Translations under genes and position numbers: made by a program
Part shown: positions 18,178 through 26,427 of the stretch, piece after piece
Position numbering within the stretch: the stretch's first letter is position 1
How the letters are laid out: the number at the start of each line of letters is the position of its first letter
Assembly: GCF_018215265.2 (NCBI RefSeq)
Contig: NZ_CP136562.1
Span: 1,116,001 to 1,180,000, forward strand
From: Paenarthrobacter sp. GOM3
GTDB lineage: Bacteria; Actinomycetota; Actinomycetes; Actinomycetales; Micrococcaceae
DNA length: 64,000 nt
Direction: 5' to 3'
Notes under the pieces: generated by a model
Databases searched by the model: none
What the model saw: the letters and a program-made list of their open reading frames with translations, nothing else
What the model was told of the DNA's origin: nothing

Positions 18178-19056
18178 ATGGGCGCGAACACCGCCGAAAA
18201 CACCAACCTTCGTCTGAAGGCCGTACTGGACATCCTCGCTGAAAGCGTGTGGTCCGGGACTTCACTGAACGCCGGGGAGGTATTGGCTGAGGCGATTGCC
18301 CGCGTTCCCTTCAACGACCACGAAGCGGAGCTCCTGAGTGGCGGCATCCCGCGCGGCCACAAGACCCTGACGTCGGCTTCGGCGAAATTGGTCAAGGCTG
18401 GGTGGCTGGTCAAGGGCCGATCCGGTTGGACCATTCCCGAGGACGGCCTGCGCGCCACCGTCGCTTTCCCGGACGTGTCGGCTTTCGCGGCAGCGCTCGA
18501 CGCCGGAACTCCGGTACCGGCCGACGTTCCGGTTCCGACGGCCCCGCCAGTGAAGCCTGCGGCGAAGAAGGCAGCCACCAAGCGGGCTGCAGCCAAGAAG
18601 GCGGCTCCTGATGAAGTGGCTGAGCCGAAGGTTGCCGCTGCCAAGGTCTCCGCACCCAGGGCCAAGGCAGCTGCTGCAAAGGCTGAGCCGGCCGCGAAGA
18701 AGGCACCGCGCAAGGCGCCTTCGAAAGCTGCGGCAGCTACCGCCGTCGAGACCGTGCCGCAGCCGGACGCCGTTGCGGTGGCGGGCGACTTCAATACCAT
18801 CCTGGGTGCGCCCGAGGACTGGGCGCCGCAGTACGACGAAGCCCAGATGGAGTTCAATCCGCTGGTTCAAGTGTGGACGTTGACGGCTGATCTTCCGGCC
18901 GGGCACTACACCTACAAGATCGCCTTGAACCGTTCGTGGGATGAGAACTACGGTGCGTTCGGCGCCCGTGACGGTGCCAACCACGAGTTGAACCACGACG
19001 GCGGTCCCGTCACTATCACGTACAGCCACGTGACCCGGGACATCGTGGTCGGCTAG
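18178..19056 (+). CDS. Lys/Ala-rich protein with N-terminal winged-helix-like region and C-terminal pullulanase-type X25-like domain
   Basis: Three parts are visible in 292 residues. The N-terminal 95 residues are compact and helix-rich. The middle (about 122-195) is a low-complexity stretch of P-A-A-K-K-A-A-T-K-R type, like histone H1 or HU tails, and basic enough to bind DNA. The last 90 residues read G-D-F-N-T-I-L-G, E-D-W-x-P, P-A-G-H-Y-T-Y-K-I-A-L-N and S-W-D-E-N-Y-G, the pattern of the X25 beta-sandwich module found between domains of pullulanases and alpha-amylases. No glycosidase catalytic domain is present. AAGGAG precedes ATG 18178. Function unknown; a carbohydrate- and DNA-linked role is speculation. 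Confidence 0.75.
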   Translation: MGANTAENTNLRLKAVLDILAESVWSGTSLNAGEVLAEAIARVPFNDHEAELLSGGIPRGHKTLTSASAKLVKAGWLVKGRSGWTIPEDGLRATVAFPDVSAFAAALDAGTPVPADVPVPTAPPVKPAAKKAATKRAAAKKAAPDEVAEPKVAAAKVSAPRAKAAAAKAEPAAKKAPRKAPSKAAAATAVETVPQPDAVAVAGDFNTILGAPEDWAPQYDEAQMEFNPLVQVWTLTADLPAGHYTYKIALNRSWDENYGAFGARDGANHELNHDGGPVTITYSHVTRDIVVG

Positions 19057-19073
19057 CTCTTTCGTTTGTCGGA

Positions 19074-19132
19074 TCCCGCCCTTGTTCGTAGCACCACCCG
19101 TTGTACGGGGTGCGTGACGGACGAGGGCGGGA
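19074..19132 (+). terminator. Long stem-loop terminator
   Basis: A 16-base arm at 19074-19089 pairs with 19117-19132 (14 Watson-Crick and two G-U pairs), and an inner stem GCACC/GGTGC with CCCGT/ACGGG extends it. It lies 17 bp after the X25-protein stop and before acylphosphatase. The following bases are CTCGTT, a weak T tract. Confidence 0.65.
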
Positions 19133-19149
19133 CTCGTTAAGGTGGGTCC

Positions 19150-19434
19150 ATGGAGGCAGACACGGTCCGGGTTACCGCGCGCATTTCGGGCGTGGTGCAA
19201 GGCGTGGGTTTTCGTTACTGGACTGCCCGGAAGGCCGACGAACTGATGCTCACAGGGACTGTGCGGAACGCTTCGGATGGTTCGGTGGAACTCGTAGCCG
19301 AGGGGTCCGTGGAACGTGTGGAGCGTTTCACGAGCTGGCTCAATTCCTCGCAGGCCCCGGGCCGGGTGGAGAACGTAGACTTCCAGGTTTCCGAGGCCAC
19401 CGGGGAGTTCGACGACTTCCGGATCGTTGGGTAG
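19150..19434 (+). CDS. acyP: Acylphosphatase
   Basis: This 94-residue protein has the full family signature: G-V-V-Q-G-V-G-F-R-Y-W (phosphate-binding loop with catalytic Arg) and G-T-V-R-N-A-S-D-G-S-V-E (catalytic Asn). It hydrolyses carboxyl-phosphate bonds of acyl phosphates such as 1,3-bisphosphoglycerate and acetyl phosphate. Length is typical. It stands alone between the hairpin at 19074-19132 and the convergent toxin gene, whose stop is only 5 bp downstream. Confidence 0.95.
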   Translation: MEADTVRVTARISGVVQGVGFRYWTARKADELMLTGTVRNASDGSVELVAEGSVERVERFTSWLNSSQAPGRVENVDFQVSEATGEFDDFRIVG

Positions 19435-19439
19435 CAGCC

Positions 19440-19832
19440 CTAATTTCCCGGCGACGCAGTCATCAGCCCGGATTCCTTGGCCGCCAGAAGCAATTCCTGG
19501 TCATAAGCAACCAACGCGTCCGCCTGCAGTCGGATTGCGGTTGCGAGATGGATTGCGTCTGCGCTCCTTAGCTGCCCAGGCAGGGCTGAGGCGTACATCA
19601 GGTCCGAGCGGGTGACATCAATAAGGTTGATGCCCGTGAGGACATTGTTGACTTGGTCAAAGGGCAGGTTGCGGCGGCGTGCTGCGCAATGAAGCTCGGT
19701 ATAGAGGAGCATTGACGTCACCAAATGGCCTCCGGCCGCCTGGACGTCGTAGAGGTGGGCAGCCAGTGCCTCGGATTCGGGTTCCTCCACCACAAGCTTC
19801 AGGATCGCGGATGTATCTGTGTAGATGATCAC
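19440..19832 (-). CDS. PIN-domain toxin, VapC-type ribonuclease
   Basis: This 130-residue PIN domain shows conserved acidic residues: D6 in I-Y-T-D-T-S-A, a Glu in Y-T-E-L-H-C, and D-A-I-H-L-A-T-A near residue 93. These form the Mg-dependent ribonuclease site that in VapC toxins cuts tRNA or rRNA. The ATG overlaps the antitoxin stop as ATGA, the usual arrangement of toxin-antitoxin operons. The protein is full length, and the active-site residues are intact, so the pair is probably functional. Confidence 0.9.
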   Translation of the reverse strand: MIIYTDTSAILKLVVEEPESEALAAHLYDVQAAGGHLVTSMLLYTELHCAARRRNLPFDQVNNVLTGINLIDVTRSDLMYASALPGQLRSADAIHLATAIRLQADALVAYDQELLLAAKESGLMTASPGN

Positions 19833-20095
19833 CGATCGCCACGCAGGTCGGCCAGGATCTCGGCCGTGGACATTTCACTGTGAACCCGCGGCAGGATGCG
19901 GAAATCGACCGGTGAATCAGAGGCGGGCCGCACGCTGCCTGCTCGTAGGAGACGCTCGAACGGGGATGCGGACGGCGGAATGAGCGTAGCGGCGACCTCG
20001 CCGTTGTTGGTGACGTCGATGACCTCACCGTTTTTGACGCGTTCGAGGATCTTGCTGCTCTGATTGCGCAGTTCGCGGTGTGGAATAGTCGTCAT
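19829..20095 (-). CDS. Phd/YefM-type antitoxin of the PIN toxin
   Basis: This 88-residue protein has an N-terminal Phd/YefM fold: I-P-H-R-E-L-R-N-Q-S-S-K-I-L-E-R-V-K-N-G-E followed by V-T-N-N-G-E-V-A-A-T-L, the DNA-binding half. Its acidic C-terminal tail would wrap and inhibit the PIN toxin. An ATG at 20113 is in frame, but ATG 20095 is chosen because ACGGAGG lies at the right distance upstream. On the minus strand, the hexamer GCTACG occurs twice in tandem (spacer ATT) just before that site and could be part of the self-regulatory operator. Confidence 0.88.
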   Translation of the reverse strand: MTTIPHRELRNQSSKILERVKNGEVIDVTNNGEVAATLIPPSASPFERLLRAGSVRPASDSPVDFRILPRVHSEMSTAEILADLRGDR

Positions 20096-20164
20096 GGTTA
20101 GCCTCCGTAGCAATCGTAGCAGGTGGGTGCGAGGAGGGTCGATGGCATCGACCGAAGTGGCGGA

Positions 20165-21058
20165 CTACTTGGCTGCGGAACCTGACGCGAGCGGGGTCCG
20201 CGTCGCGTCGATGTAGTGCTCCAACGGCTGCAGCGCAGGCTGCGACGAAGCATCGCGGACCGCGTCCGCGCCCACGGCATTCGCCGTCGCAAGGGCATGT
20301 GAGTAGTCAAGCCCAGCCTGGAGTGCTAGAACGAGGGCCGCACAGAAGGCATCCCCAGCTCCGATGGTGTTGGCTATGTCCGTGACACGCACGGCGGGAG
20401 CTTCGGCCACCCGTTCGCCGTCGACGAAGATCGCCGAGCCGTCGCCACCGTACGTGACGGCGACCAATGGAGCGTTCTTCAGGGCCGGGATCAACTCATA
20501 TTCGGTCTCGTTCACGATCACCAGGTCGCAGCGCTCCAGCAACTCCGGAAGAAGGGGTGCGGCGGGGGCTGCGTTCAGTGCGAAGAATCCCTTGGTGGCC
20601 CGTGCTGCCTCGAGGACTACTTCCTGGTCCACTTCCAGCTGGCACAACACGGCCTCGTGATCGCCGAAGCTCACGCCCCGCAGGCTCACGGACGCGTTGG
20701 CGCCGGGGCACACCACTATCTGGTTTTCGCCGTCGATGTCCACCAGCACCAGCGCGGTACCGGTAGCGTCGTCGACGGCGGCGATGTCTCTGATATCGAC
20801 GCCGGCGCCAGCCATTGCGTCCAGGAGTTTCCGGCCGGCGTCATCCTGGCCGACGGCCCCCACCATGCGGGAGCTGCCTGCGAGCCGGGCTGCGGCGACG
20901 GCCTGGTTGGCGCCCTTGCCGCCGGGTTGCTGCCGCAGGACAGCCCCGCCCACCGTCTCGCCCGGTGAGGGGAGTCGGCTGGCGGTGGCCGTGATGTCGA
21001 GGTTGATGCTGCCCACCACAGTGAGGGTGGGCGCGGAGGACTGAATGGGCGTGCTCAT
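20165..21058 (-). CDS. rbsK: Ribokinase (PfkB family)
   Basis: This 297-residue PfkB-fold kinase has V-G-S-I-N-L-D-I at the start, the substrate-binding G-G-K-G-A-N-Q-A near residue 45 and the catalytic anion-hole N-T-I-G-A-G-D-A-F near 250. These match ribokinases most closely. AAAGGAC lies upstream of ATG 21058. The frame is open further upstream into the regulator gene, but the extension lacks family residues. It follows the GntR gene by 23 bp and would phosphorylate ribose released by the nearby nucleoside hydrolase to ribose-5-phosphate. Confidence 0.92.
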   Translation of the reverse strand: MSTPIQSSAPTLTVVGSINLDITATASRLPSPGETVGGAVLRQQPGGKGANQAVAAARLAGSSRMVGAVGQDDAGRKLLDAMAGAGVDIRDIAAVDDATGTALVLVDIDGENQIVVCPGANASVSLRGVSFGDHEAVLCQLEVDQEVVLEAARATKGFFALNAAPAAPLLPELLERCDLVIVNETEYELIPALKNAPLVAVTYGGDGSAIFVDGERVAEAPAVRVTDIANTIGAGDAFCAALVLALQAGLDYSHALATANAVGADAVRDASSQPALQPLEHYIDATRTPLASGSAAK

Positions 21059-21081
21059 GGGAGGTCCTTTTCGGGGAGGTT

Positions 21082-21855
21082 TCAGGAGGACTGGATGACG
21101 GAAAGGTGCCCGGCCTTGGCAGCCACGAGGCATTTGGCGAGGTAGAACGGGGAGCCGTTTCGGCGCACGTATTGGGTGAGGACCAGTACAGGATCGGACG
21201 GGCGGAGTCCCAGTAGCTTGGCTCGGCTTGGACCTGCAGTGCTGAGGCTAATTTCGCATTCGCCTGGGCCAAGGGTCACGCCGGGCAGCCCGCTCAGTAC
21301 CTCCAGCAGCGTGGAGGCAGACAATGTTGGTGCTTCGGCGGCCTCAGCCAGCGGAGCCGCTTCGGGTATTTCCTGCGACACGTTCTCCTGCAGGTGGGCC
21401 ACGGGTTCGCCGTTGCGGATGAGCACGCTTTCCCAGAACCAGACATCCTGGGCCGGCTCCACGCCCACACCTGGCGCCACGAATTCCGAGGCAGGCTGTT
21501 TGATCGCCGCTACCCGCTTGACCTGGATGTCCTGGTCCGGCCCGCCAAGAAGTTGGTCGAAGGGCCGGATGTGTTCGATCCCAATCCGTGGCAGGGAATC
21601 TGCCACGAACCGGCCTACCCCTCGGCGTGCGCGGGTGAGGCCGTCTTCCTCCAGCAGCATCAGGGCTTCGCGAATCACGGTACGGCTGACGTCCATCATG
21701 GTGCCCAGCTCAGTCTCCGTGGGAAGCAGCGAGCCCGGCGGCAGGATTTTGGTCCTGATGGCCTCGGCGATGCGGGAGTAGGCCGCGACGCGCAAGGGCT
21801 GCCCTGGTTGGGTGGCGATGGGTCGGGACAGGAATTTGACGACGTTGTCTGTCAA
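21082..21855 (-). CDS. GntR/UTRA family transcriptional regulator of the nucleoside locus
   Basis: This 257-residue regulator has an N-terminal winged helix of GntR type (about 20-85; P-P-G-S-L-L-P-T-E-T-E-L, V-S-R-T-V-I-R-E-A-L-M-L-L-E-E-D-G-L) and a C-terminal UTRA-like effector domain. The start is TTG 21855, preceded by GTGAGG. It is the first gene of a regulator-ribokinase unit and diverges from the MFS transporter and nucleoside hydrolase genes, so it probably represses both directions. The effector may be ribose, ribose-5-phosphate or a nucleoside; this is inferred from context. Confidence 0.88.
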   Translation of the reverse strand: MTDNVVKFLSRPIATQPGQPLRVAAYSRIAEAIRTKILPPGSLLPTETELGTMMDVSRTVIREALMLLEEDGLTRARRGVGRFVADSLPRIGIEHIRPFDQLLGGPDQDIQVKRVAAIKQPASEFVAPGVGVEPAQDVWFWESVLIRNGEPVAHLQENVSQEIPEAAPLAEAAEAPTLSASTLLEVLSGLPGVTLGPGECEISLSTAGPSRAKLLGLRPSDPVLVLTQYVRRNGSPFYLAKCLVAAKAGHLSVIQSS

Positions 21856-21923
21856 GGGTGCCTCACTTGGGATGGGTTACGGATACTGTACCGGATCGAT
21901 GTGACAGGTTGCACAAGCTCGTA

Positions 21924-21937
21924 ATACATGCTTGTAT
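21924..21937. promoter_or_regulatory. Inverted repeat ATACATGCTTGTAT, candidate GntR operator
   Basis: Between the divergent GntR and MFS starts (135 bp), a perfect 5-bp inverted repeat ATACA/TGTAT with a 4-base spacer overlaps the only AT-rich stretch. A TATAAC at 21935-21940 could be the plus-strand -10 element, with TTGCAC at 21909-21914 as a rather distant -35. A repressor bound here could block both promoters. Confidence 0.5.
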
Positions 21938-21990
21938 AACAACTCACATCTCGTGGCGCCGCCCCGCGCCCTCGGACAAAGGAGTTTGAT

Positions 21991-23451
21991 GTGAACATCC
22001 CCACCGCCACAGGCACGCAGCCTGTAGACCCACAGTCCCCAGCCTCAGCCGACACCGGAGCAGCCAGCACGAAGACTGACGCGGGTCGCGTCCAGGGCAA
22101 GGCCGCCGCGCTGCTGATCGCCACGTTGGTGCTCGCAGTCTTGGCGTTCCAGCTCAACGCCAGCATGATCACCCCGGCCCTGCCTCACATCGGCTCCTTC
22201 TTCGGAGAGTCCCCGGAAGCTGTGGCCCAAGTACAGTCCATGTTCTTCCTGGCCGGCGCCATCTCCGGTCCCGTCATTGGGCGCTGGAGTGACTTCATCG
22301 GCCGCCGAAACGCGCTCCTCCTGGTCCTGGCGATCATGGGAGCCGGCACAGTGCTCTGCATCTTCGCGCCGAGCCTACCGCTGCTGGTTGCGGGCCGATT
22401 CATGCAGGGTGTTTCGAGCGCCATCTTCGCCCTCTCCTACATCGTCCTGAACGAGTACCTGCCAGCCCGGCTCTTCGGCACATCCATCGGCATCATCGCA
22501 GCCATCAACGGTGGCGTGGGTGGCGTGGACGGCTACTTCGGCGGGCTCATGGCAGAGACTTTGGGTTTCCAGTCGATTTTCGTCGCCGTGCTGGTACTGG
22601 CCGCGATCGCCGTCGTATGCGTCATCAAAGTTGTTCCCGGCGGTAAGTCCGCCGTCGCTCCGGGCCGGATGGACTGGTGGGGAGCGGGTTCGCTGTCCGT
22701 GTTCCTGGTGTTCATCACGTACTTCGTGTCCACGGGTTCCTCCGCAGGCTGGACCTCACCGGCAGCCCTCGGCTTGCTGGCTGGCAGCATCGCGTCCTTC
22801 ACGGCCTTCTGGCTGATCGAAAAGAGGCGCGAAACCCCGTTGGTAGCAGTCCACCACCTCCGTTCGCGCCAGGTGTGGCCCGTCATCGCCACCACCGTGC
22901 TGACGCTCGCTGGGATCTTCGCCATCATCAACTTCACCGTGGTGCTGCTGAGCCAGGACAAGGACAATGGCTTCGGTCTCTCGGCGTCTGTCGCGGCGCT
23001 CCTGTTCCTCACCCCGGCCGCCCTGATCGGTGTGTTCGCTGCGCCGCTGGCCGGTTGGATCGCCGACCGCCGCGGCTGGATCAAGACAGTCCGCGTGGGC
23101 ACCGCCACCAGCCTCGCCTGCGCGATCATCGCTGCGTTGTTCGCCCACAACCAGATCACAGTCCTCATCGCCATAGCCGCGCTGGGCATCTTCTACAACG
23201 GCTTCTTCCTTACCGCCATCAACGGCCTCTCTGTCCTGCTCTCGCCCAAGGAAGCACCCGCCGCGTTGCCGGGCATCAACGGAGCGTCGTTCGGCATCGG
23301 GGCGAGCCTCGGCGTCGTGATTGTTGCGCCGTTCGCCGGCTTGGGCACTGCGGCCGGATACTCCACGGCCCTCTGGATTTCGGTGTCCATCACAGCGCTG
23401 GCTTTCATTGTTAGCCTGTTCATCGCAGCGCCGAAGGGCGAAAAGATCTAA
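21991..23451 (+). CDS. MFS transporter, drug:H+ antiporter-like, probable nucleoside/sugar importer
   Basis: This 486-residue membrane protein has a hydrophilic, Ala/Thr-rich N terminus of about 35 residues and 12-14 hydrophobic segments. The MFS motif A is recognisable as G-R-W-S-D-F-I-G-R-R-N between the second and third segments. GTG 21991 has a strong AAAGGAG upstream. Similarity is to the DHA2-like exporters, but the gene lies with a nucleoside hydrolase and ribokinase under a shared GntR regulator, so uptake of nucleosides is the likely role. This is a contextual inference. Confidence 0.85.
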   Translation: MNIPTATGTQPVDPQSPASADTGAASTKTDAGRVQGKAAALLIATLVLAVLAFQLNASMITPALPHIGSFFGESPEAVAQVQSMFFLAGAISGPVIGRWSDFIGRRNALLLVLAIMGAGTVLCIFAPSLPLLVAGRFMQGVSSAIFALSYIVLNEYLPARLFGTSIGIIAAINGGVGGVDGYFGGLMAETLGFQSIFVAVLVLAAIAVVCVIKVVPGGKSAVAPGRMDWWGAGSLSVFLVFITYFVSTGSSAGWTSPAALGLLAGSIASFTAFWLIEKRRETPLVAVHHLRSRQVWPVIATTVLTLAGIFAIINFTVVLLSQDKDNGFGLSASVAALLFLTPAALIGVFAAPLAGWIADRRGWIKTVRVGTATSLACAIIAALFAHNQITVLIAIAALGIFYNGFFLTAINGLSVLLSPKEAPAALPGINGASFGIGASLGVVIVAPFAGLGTAAGYSTALWISVSITALAFIVSLFIAAPKGEKI

Positions 23452-23531
23452 CGCACGACGCCGGGCAGCACCTCCCGCGTCCCGGCCCGCCGCCGATTCA
23501 TTACAGTCCGCTCCACCTGAAACGAGAGATC

Positions 23532-24533
23532 ATGACCCAGCCCGCACCCTTCTTCCTCGACTGCGATACCGGCATCGACGACGCCCTCGCCCTCGCGTAC
23601 CTCCTCGCCTCCCCGTTGGCGGAGCTCGTGGGTATCGGCACCGTGAGTGGCAACGTTAGTGCAGCCGGCGGGGCCCGGAATACCCTGGACCTGCTGAACC
23701 TGGCAGGCCACCCGGACATCCCCGTTGCCATCGGTGCGCACGATCCGCAGGTGGGTACGTTCCATGGCGGCGCTCCGCATGTCCACGGCGACAACGGCAT
23801 CGGTGGTGTGGACCTGGTCCCGTCAGACCGCGAACCGGTGGAAGCCACGGCTGCCGAACTGTTGGTTCAGCTGGCCCACCAGTACGCGGGGGAGTTGCGC
23901 CTGGTCGCGATCGGTCCGTTGACCAACATTGCCGAGGCCCTGCGACTGGAACCGAAACTGCCGGAACTGATCGCCGAGCTCACCATCATGGGCGGAGCGG
24001 CCCTGGCCCCGGGAAACATCTCGCCCGTAGCCGAGGCTAACATCGCCAACGATCCCGAAGCTGCGGCGGAAGTCCTGGCCGCCGACTGGACCGTCACCAT
24101 GGTGCCCCTGGATGTCACCATGACCAACGTCCTGGAGGAAAACCACCGGCAGGAACTGCTCGCCACCGATCACCCGGTTTCGCAGGCCCTCGGCGAAATG
24201 CTGGGGTACTACTTCGGCTTCTACATCGACATCTTCGGCCGTGCGTGCTCGGCCATGCACGACCCCCTGGCCGCAGCCATCGCCGTCAGGGGAGTGGAAT
24301 TGGCCTCGGCTCCCACCGTTCGCGTCCAGGTGGACACCACGGAGGGGCCCGGACGTGGCCAGACGGTCTGCGACCTTCGTGGTCAATACGCCGGTTTCCC
24401 GGAACAACGGGGCGCCCGCTGCCGGGTGGTGCTCTCCATCGGCGAGGACTTTGCTCCGCACCTGCTGGGCACGCTGCAGGCGGCGTGGCTCAGTGAAGCT
24501 CCGCTGGAGGACTCCGTGGCGCCCGTCGCCTGA
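23532..24533 (+). CDS. Nucleoside hydrolase (inosine/uridine-preferring type)
   Basis: This 333-residue enzyme carries the calcium-binding N-terminal motif D-C-D-T-G-I-D-D-A (the usual DTDxGxDDA with Cys for the first Thr). It also has G-N-V-S in the first loop, V-H-G-D-N-G-I-G-G, I-M-G-G-A-A-L-A-P-G-N-I-S-P-V-A-E-A-N and the C-terminal A-M-H-D-P-L-A-A-A, including the catalytic/metal Asp. It splits ribonucleosides into base and ribose. It is 80 bp behind the transporter gene and completes a nucleoside uptake, hydrolysis and ribose phosphorylation pathway with the ribokinase. Substrate preference cannot be read. Confidence 0.92.
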   Translation: MTQPAPFFLDCDTGIDDALALAYLLASPLAELVGIGTVSGNVSAAGGARNTLDLLNLAGHPDIPVAIGAHDPQVGTFHGGAPHVHGDNGIGGVDLVPSDREPVEATAAELLVQLAHQYAGELRLVAIGPLTNIAEALRLEPKLPELIAELTIMGGAALAPGNISPVAEANIANDPEAAAEVLAADWTVTMVPLDVTMTNVLEENHRQELLATDHPVSQALGEMLGYYFGFYIDIFGRACSAMHDPLAAAIAVRGVELASAPTVRVQVDTTEGPGRGQTVCDLRGQYAGFPEQRGARCRVVLSIGEDFAPHLLGTLQAAWLSEAPLEDSVAPVA

Positions 24534-24556
24534 CCGGCGGGAGACTGAAGTAGCGA

Positions 24557-24599
24557 CGACGACGGCGGCAGTGGCCCGCCGCCGTCGTCGCTGTTGTTT
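24557..24599. terminator. Strong stem-loop between convergent genes
   Basis: A 13-bp perfect stem (24557-24569 with 24578-24590, CGACGACGGCGGC arm) with an 8-base loop is followed by CTGTTGTTT on the plus strand. It sits between the nucleoside hydrolase stop and the convergent ArsR-SRPBCC stop and probably ends transcription from both sides. Confidence 0.8.
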
Positions 24600-24606
24600 A
24601 AGTCGG

Positions 24607-25359
24607 TTACGCGTACATGAGGGAGCCGGGCGTGGTGAGTGTTTCACCGGTCTCCAACCAGGTCTTCAAGCCCGAGAGGATCATGGGCCAGCCGCCGTAG
24701 AGTTGGTCGTTGGCGCCCTCGCGGAGTTGATCGTGCGTGACGGTGAGGTGGCACGAATCGCCGACAGGTTCGATCTCCCATGTGATCCTGGACGTGCCCT
24801 CGGCCTTCACATCCTCGCCCCACAGCGCGGTCATGGTCTGGACGAGTCGACGCGGAGGATCAACCTCGATGTTCTCGCCCTCGCCGAGCGGCGCATCCGC
24901 TTTGGGGTTCCGCATTTCGAAGCGGCTGCCCGGAGTCCAGTCCGAGGTCAACGTGTTCCCGAACTGGTACTTGCTGCGGATCTCGCTGTTGGTGATGGCC
25001 TCCCACAACCGTTCCGGCGTGGTCTTGATGTAAATCTCGAAGATCTTTTCCATGGGACTTTCCAATCTGGATTTGAGGTCGCTGAGTGCAGCGGCCCATG
25101 GTTCTGCGAATTTGCTCACCCAGCGGTCGTGAATGAGGCGGATGGGAACCGGGTTCAGGAAGTGCAGCTTTTCGCGACCACGACGGCGGGTAACCACCAG
25201 TCCTGCATCTTCCAACAGTTTGAGGTGCTTGGCGATGCCGAAACGGGTCATCTCGAAGCGGGCTCCGAGCGCCGAGGCAGACTGGCCATCCTCGCGGAAC
25301 AGCTCGTCCAGGAGTTCCCTGCGGGTGGGGTCTGCCAAGGCCTTGAACACGATGTCCAT
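24607..25359 (-). CDS. ArsR-type winged helix fused to SRPBCC/AHSA1 domain
   Basis: This 250-residue protein starts at ATG 25359, right at the ArsR winged helix (F-K-A-L-A-D-P-T-R-R-E-L-L-D-E-L, then H-L-K-L-L-E-D-A-G-L-V). The second half, from about residue 105, is an AHSA1-like SRPBCC fold (K-T-T-P-E-R-L-W-E-A-I-T, W-T-P-G-S-R-F-E-M). Such repressor-START fusions are usual in actinobacteria, where a small hydrophobic ligand is thought to bind the SRPBCC half. No metal-binding Cys pair is present. It is followed by a DinB/VOC pair on the same strand but separated by 25 bp, so it may be part of that unit. Confidence 0.85.
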   Translation of the reverse strand: MDIVFKALADPTRRELLDELFREDGQSASALGARFEMTRFGIAKHLKLLEDAGLVVTRRRGREKLHFLNPVPIRLIHDRWVSKFAEPWAAALSDLKSRLESPMEKIFEIYIKTTPERLWEAITNSEIRSKYQFGNTLTSDWTPGSRFEMRNPKADAPLGEGENIEVDPPRRLVQTMTALWGEDVKAEGTSRITWEIEPVGDSCHLTVTHDQLREGANDQLYGGWPMILSGLKTWLETGETLTTPGSLMYA

Positions 25360-25384
25360 GGCTTCAGAATAGGTGACTATTTGG

Positions 25385-25909
25385 TCACGTGTCAACGGTT
25401 TTCGAGCCACCCTGCGCGTCGGCGTGGTTGATCTGTTCGCGGAGAATGTCCGCATGTCCGCAGTGTTGCGCGAGCTCCCGCAACATGTGCAGGTAGACCC
25501 ATCTCAGCGGGAGCGGGCCGCGGCGGTTGCCCAGGACATGATCGTCCAAGCCCAGCTGTGCTGCGGCACTTCTGGATGCTTCGCACGCCTCGGCGTGGGC
25601 TTTACGGATGCTGGCAATGGTGTCTTCGTCGGCCAGGACGAACGACTCGTCAGGCGTCGCCGGAATGCCAATCTCTGCGCGGGACCTGCCGGTGATGGCT
25701 TCGTCGAACCACACCTTTTCCACGAAGGTGGCGTGCTTCACCAAACCCAGCAGGGTGGTGCGCGAGGGGACCAGCCGCCGTCGTGCCTGTTCTTCGGTGA
25801 GCCCCTCAAGACTGGCGTTCAGCGCCCAACGGTGTTCGTCCAGAAAGGTATCGAACTGGACCCGTTCGCTGTTGTTGATGGCGTCCTCCGTTGACGTTGG
25901 CGTGTTCAT
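25385..25909 (-). CDS. DinB family / mycothiol-dependent-type DUF664 protein
   Basis: This 174-residue four-helix-bundle protein opens its core with F-L-D-E-H-R-W-A-L, then [20 protein letters not shown], and near the end [16 protein letters not shown]. The three His (K-H, H-M/H-C, H-A-D region) are the metal ligands of DinB/YfiT-type thiol transferases. In actinobacteria such enzymes commonly use mycothiol. The frame extends upstream, but ATG 25909 overlaps the VOC stop in ATGA and is the likely start. The exact substrate is unknown. Confidence 0.82.
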   Translation of the reverse strand: MNTPTSTEDAINNSERVQFDTFLDEHRWALNASLEGLTEEQARRRLVPSRTTLLGLVKHATFVEKVWFDEAITGRSRAEIGIPATPDESFVLADEDTIASIRKAHAEACEASRSAAAQLGLDDHVLGNRRGPLPLRWVYLHMLRELAQHCGHADILREQINHADAQGGSKTVDT

Positions 25910-26337
25910 CCGAAAACCACCGTGCCGTCGTCGTTGATTTGCCACCCGGGGTTGTGCGCGATTTCCCAGACGATGCCGTTCGGGTCCTTGACGTGCCCGT
26001 GGAAGATGCCACCAAACGCGCCGGCCTGGGCGGGTTTCACCACCGTGGCGCCAGCTGCCACCAGGGCATCGATGGTGGCGGAGACTTCCGCCGCGCTGCC
26101 GACGTTGTGGGAAAGGGCGACCCCGCTGACCCCTTGCGTGGACGTTGGGGTACCAAGGTCCTGCTCGAACTTTTCGGCGTCGAACAGGCCGAGTATCAGG
26201 CCCGGTGCAACCTGGAAGAAGAGGATCTCGCCAGGGACATCCATGAGCGGGTCCCACCCGAGGCCGGCCTTGTAGAACGCGCGGGCGGCGTCGAGATCCG
26301 GGGTGGCAAACGTGATGAAGTGCAGTTGCTGGTCCAT
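25906..26337 (-). CDS. VOC family (glyoxalase/dioxygenase-like) protein
   Basis: This 143-residue protein has two beta-alpha-beta-beta-beta modules: [13 protein letters not shown] near residue 10 and [10 protein letters not shown] near 125. The open frame is much longer upstream (to 27144), but that part is out-of-frame shadow of the plus-strand gene there; ATG 26337 gives the family length. The stop overlaps the DinB gene's ATG. A role in thiol-linked detoxification or antibiotic resistance is usual for this fold, but no substrate is indicated. Confidence 0.85.
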   Translation of the reverse strand: MDQQLHFITFATPDLDAARAFYKAGLGWDPLMDVPGEILFFQVAPGLILGLFDAEKFEQDLGTPTSTQGVSGVALSHNVGSAAEVSATIDALVAAGATVVKPAQAGAFGGIFHGHVKDPNGIVWEIAHNPGWQINDDGTVVFG

Positions 26338-26427
26338 AGGGGAATAGTAGCGAGCGGTCCCCGCGGCCTGTCCTGTTGAGTGCCCGTGCTGTTGAGTGGC
26401 CGTCCTGACCGGTGGGAGGATGGAGCA

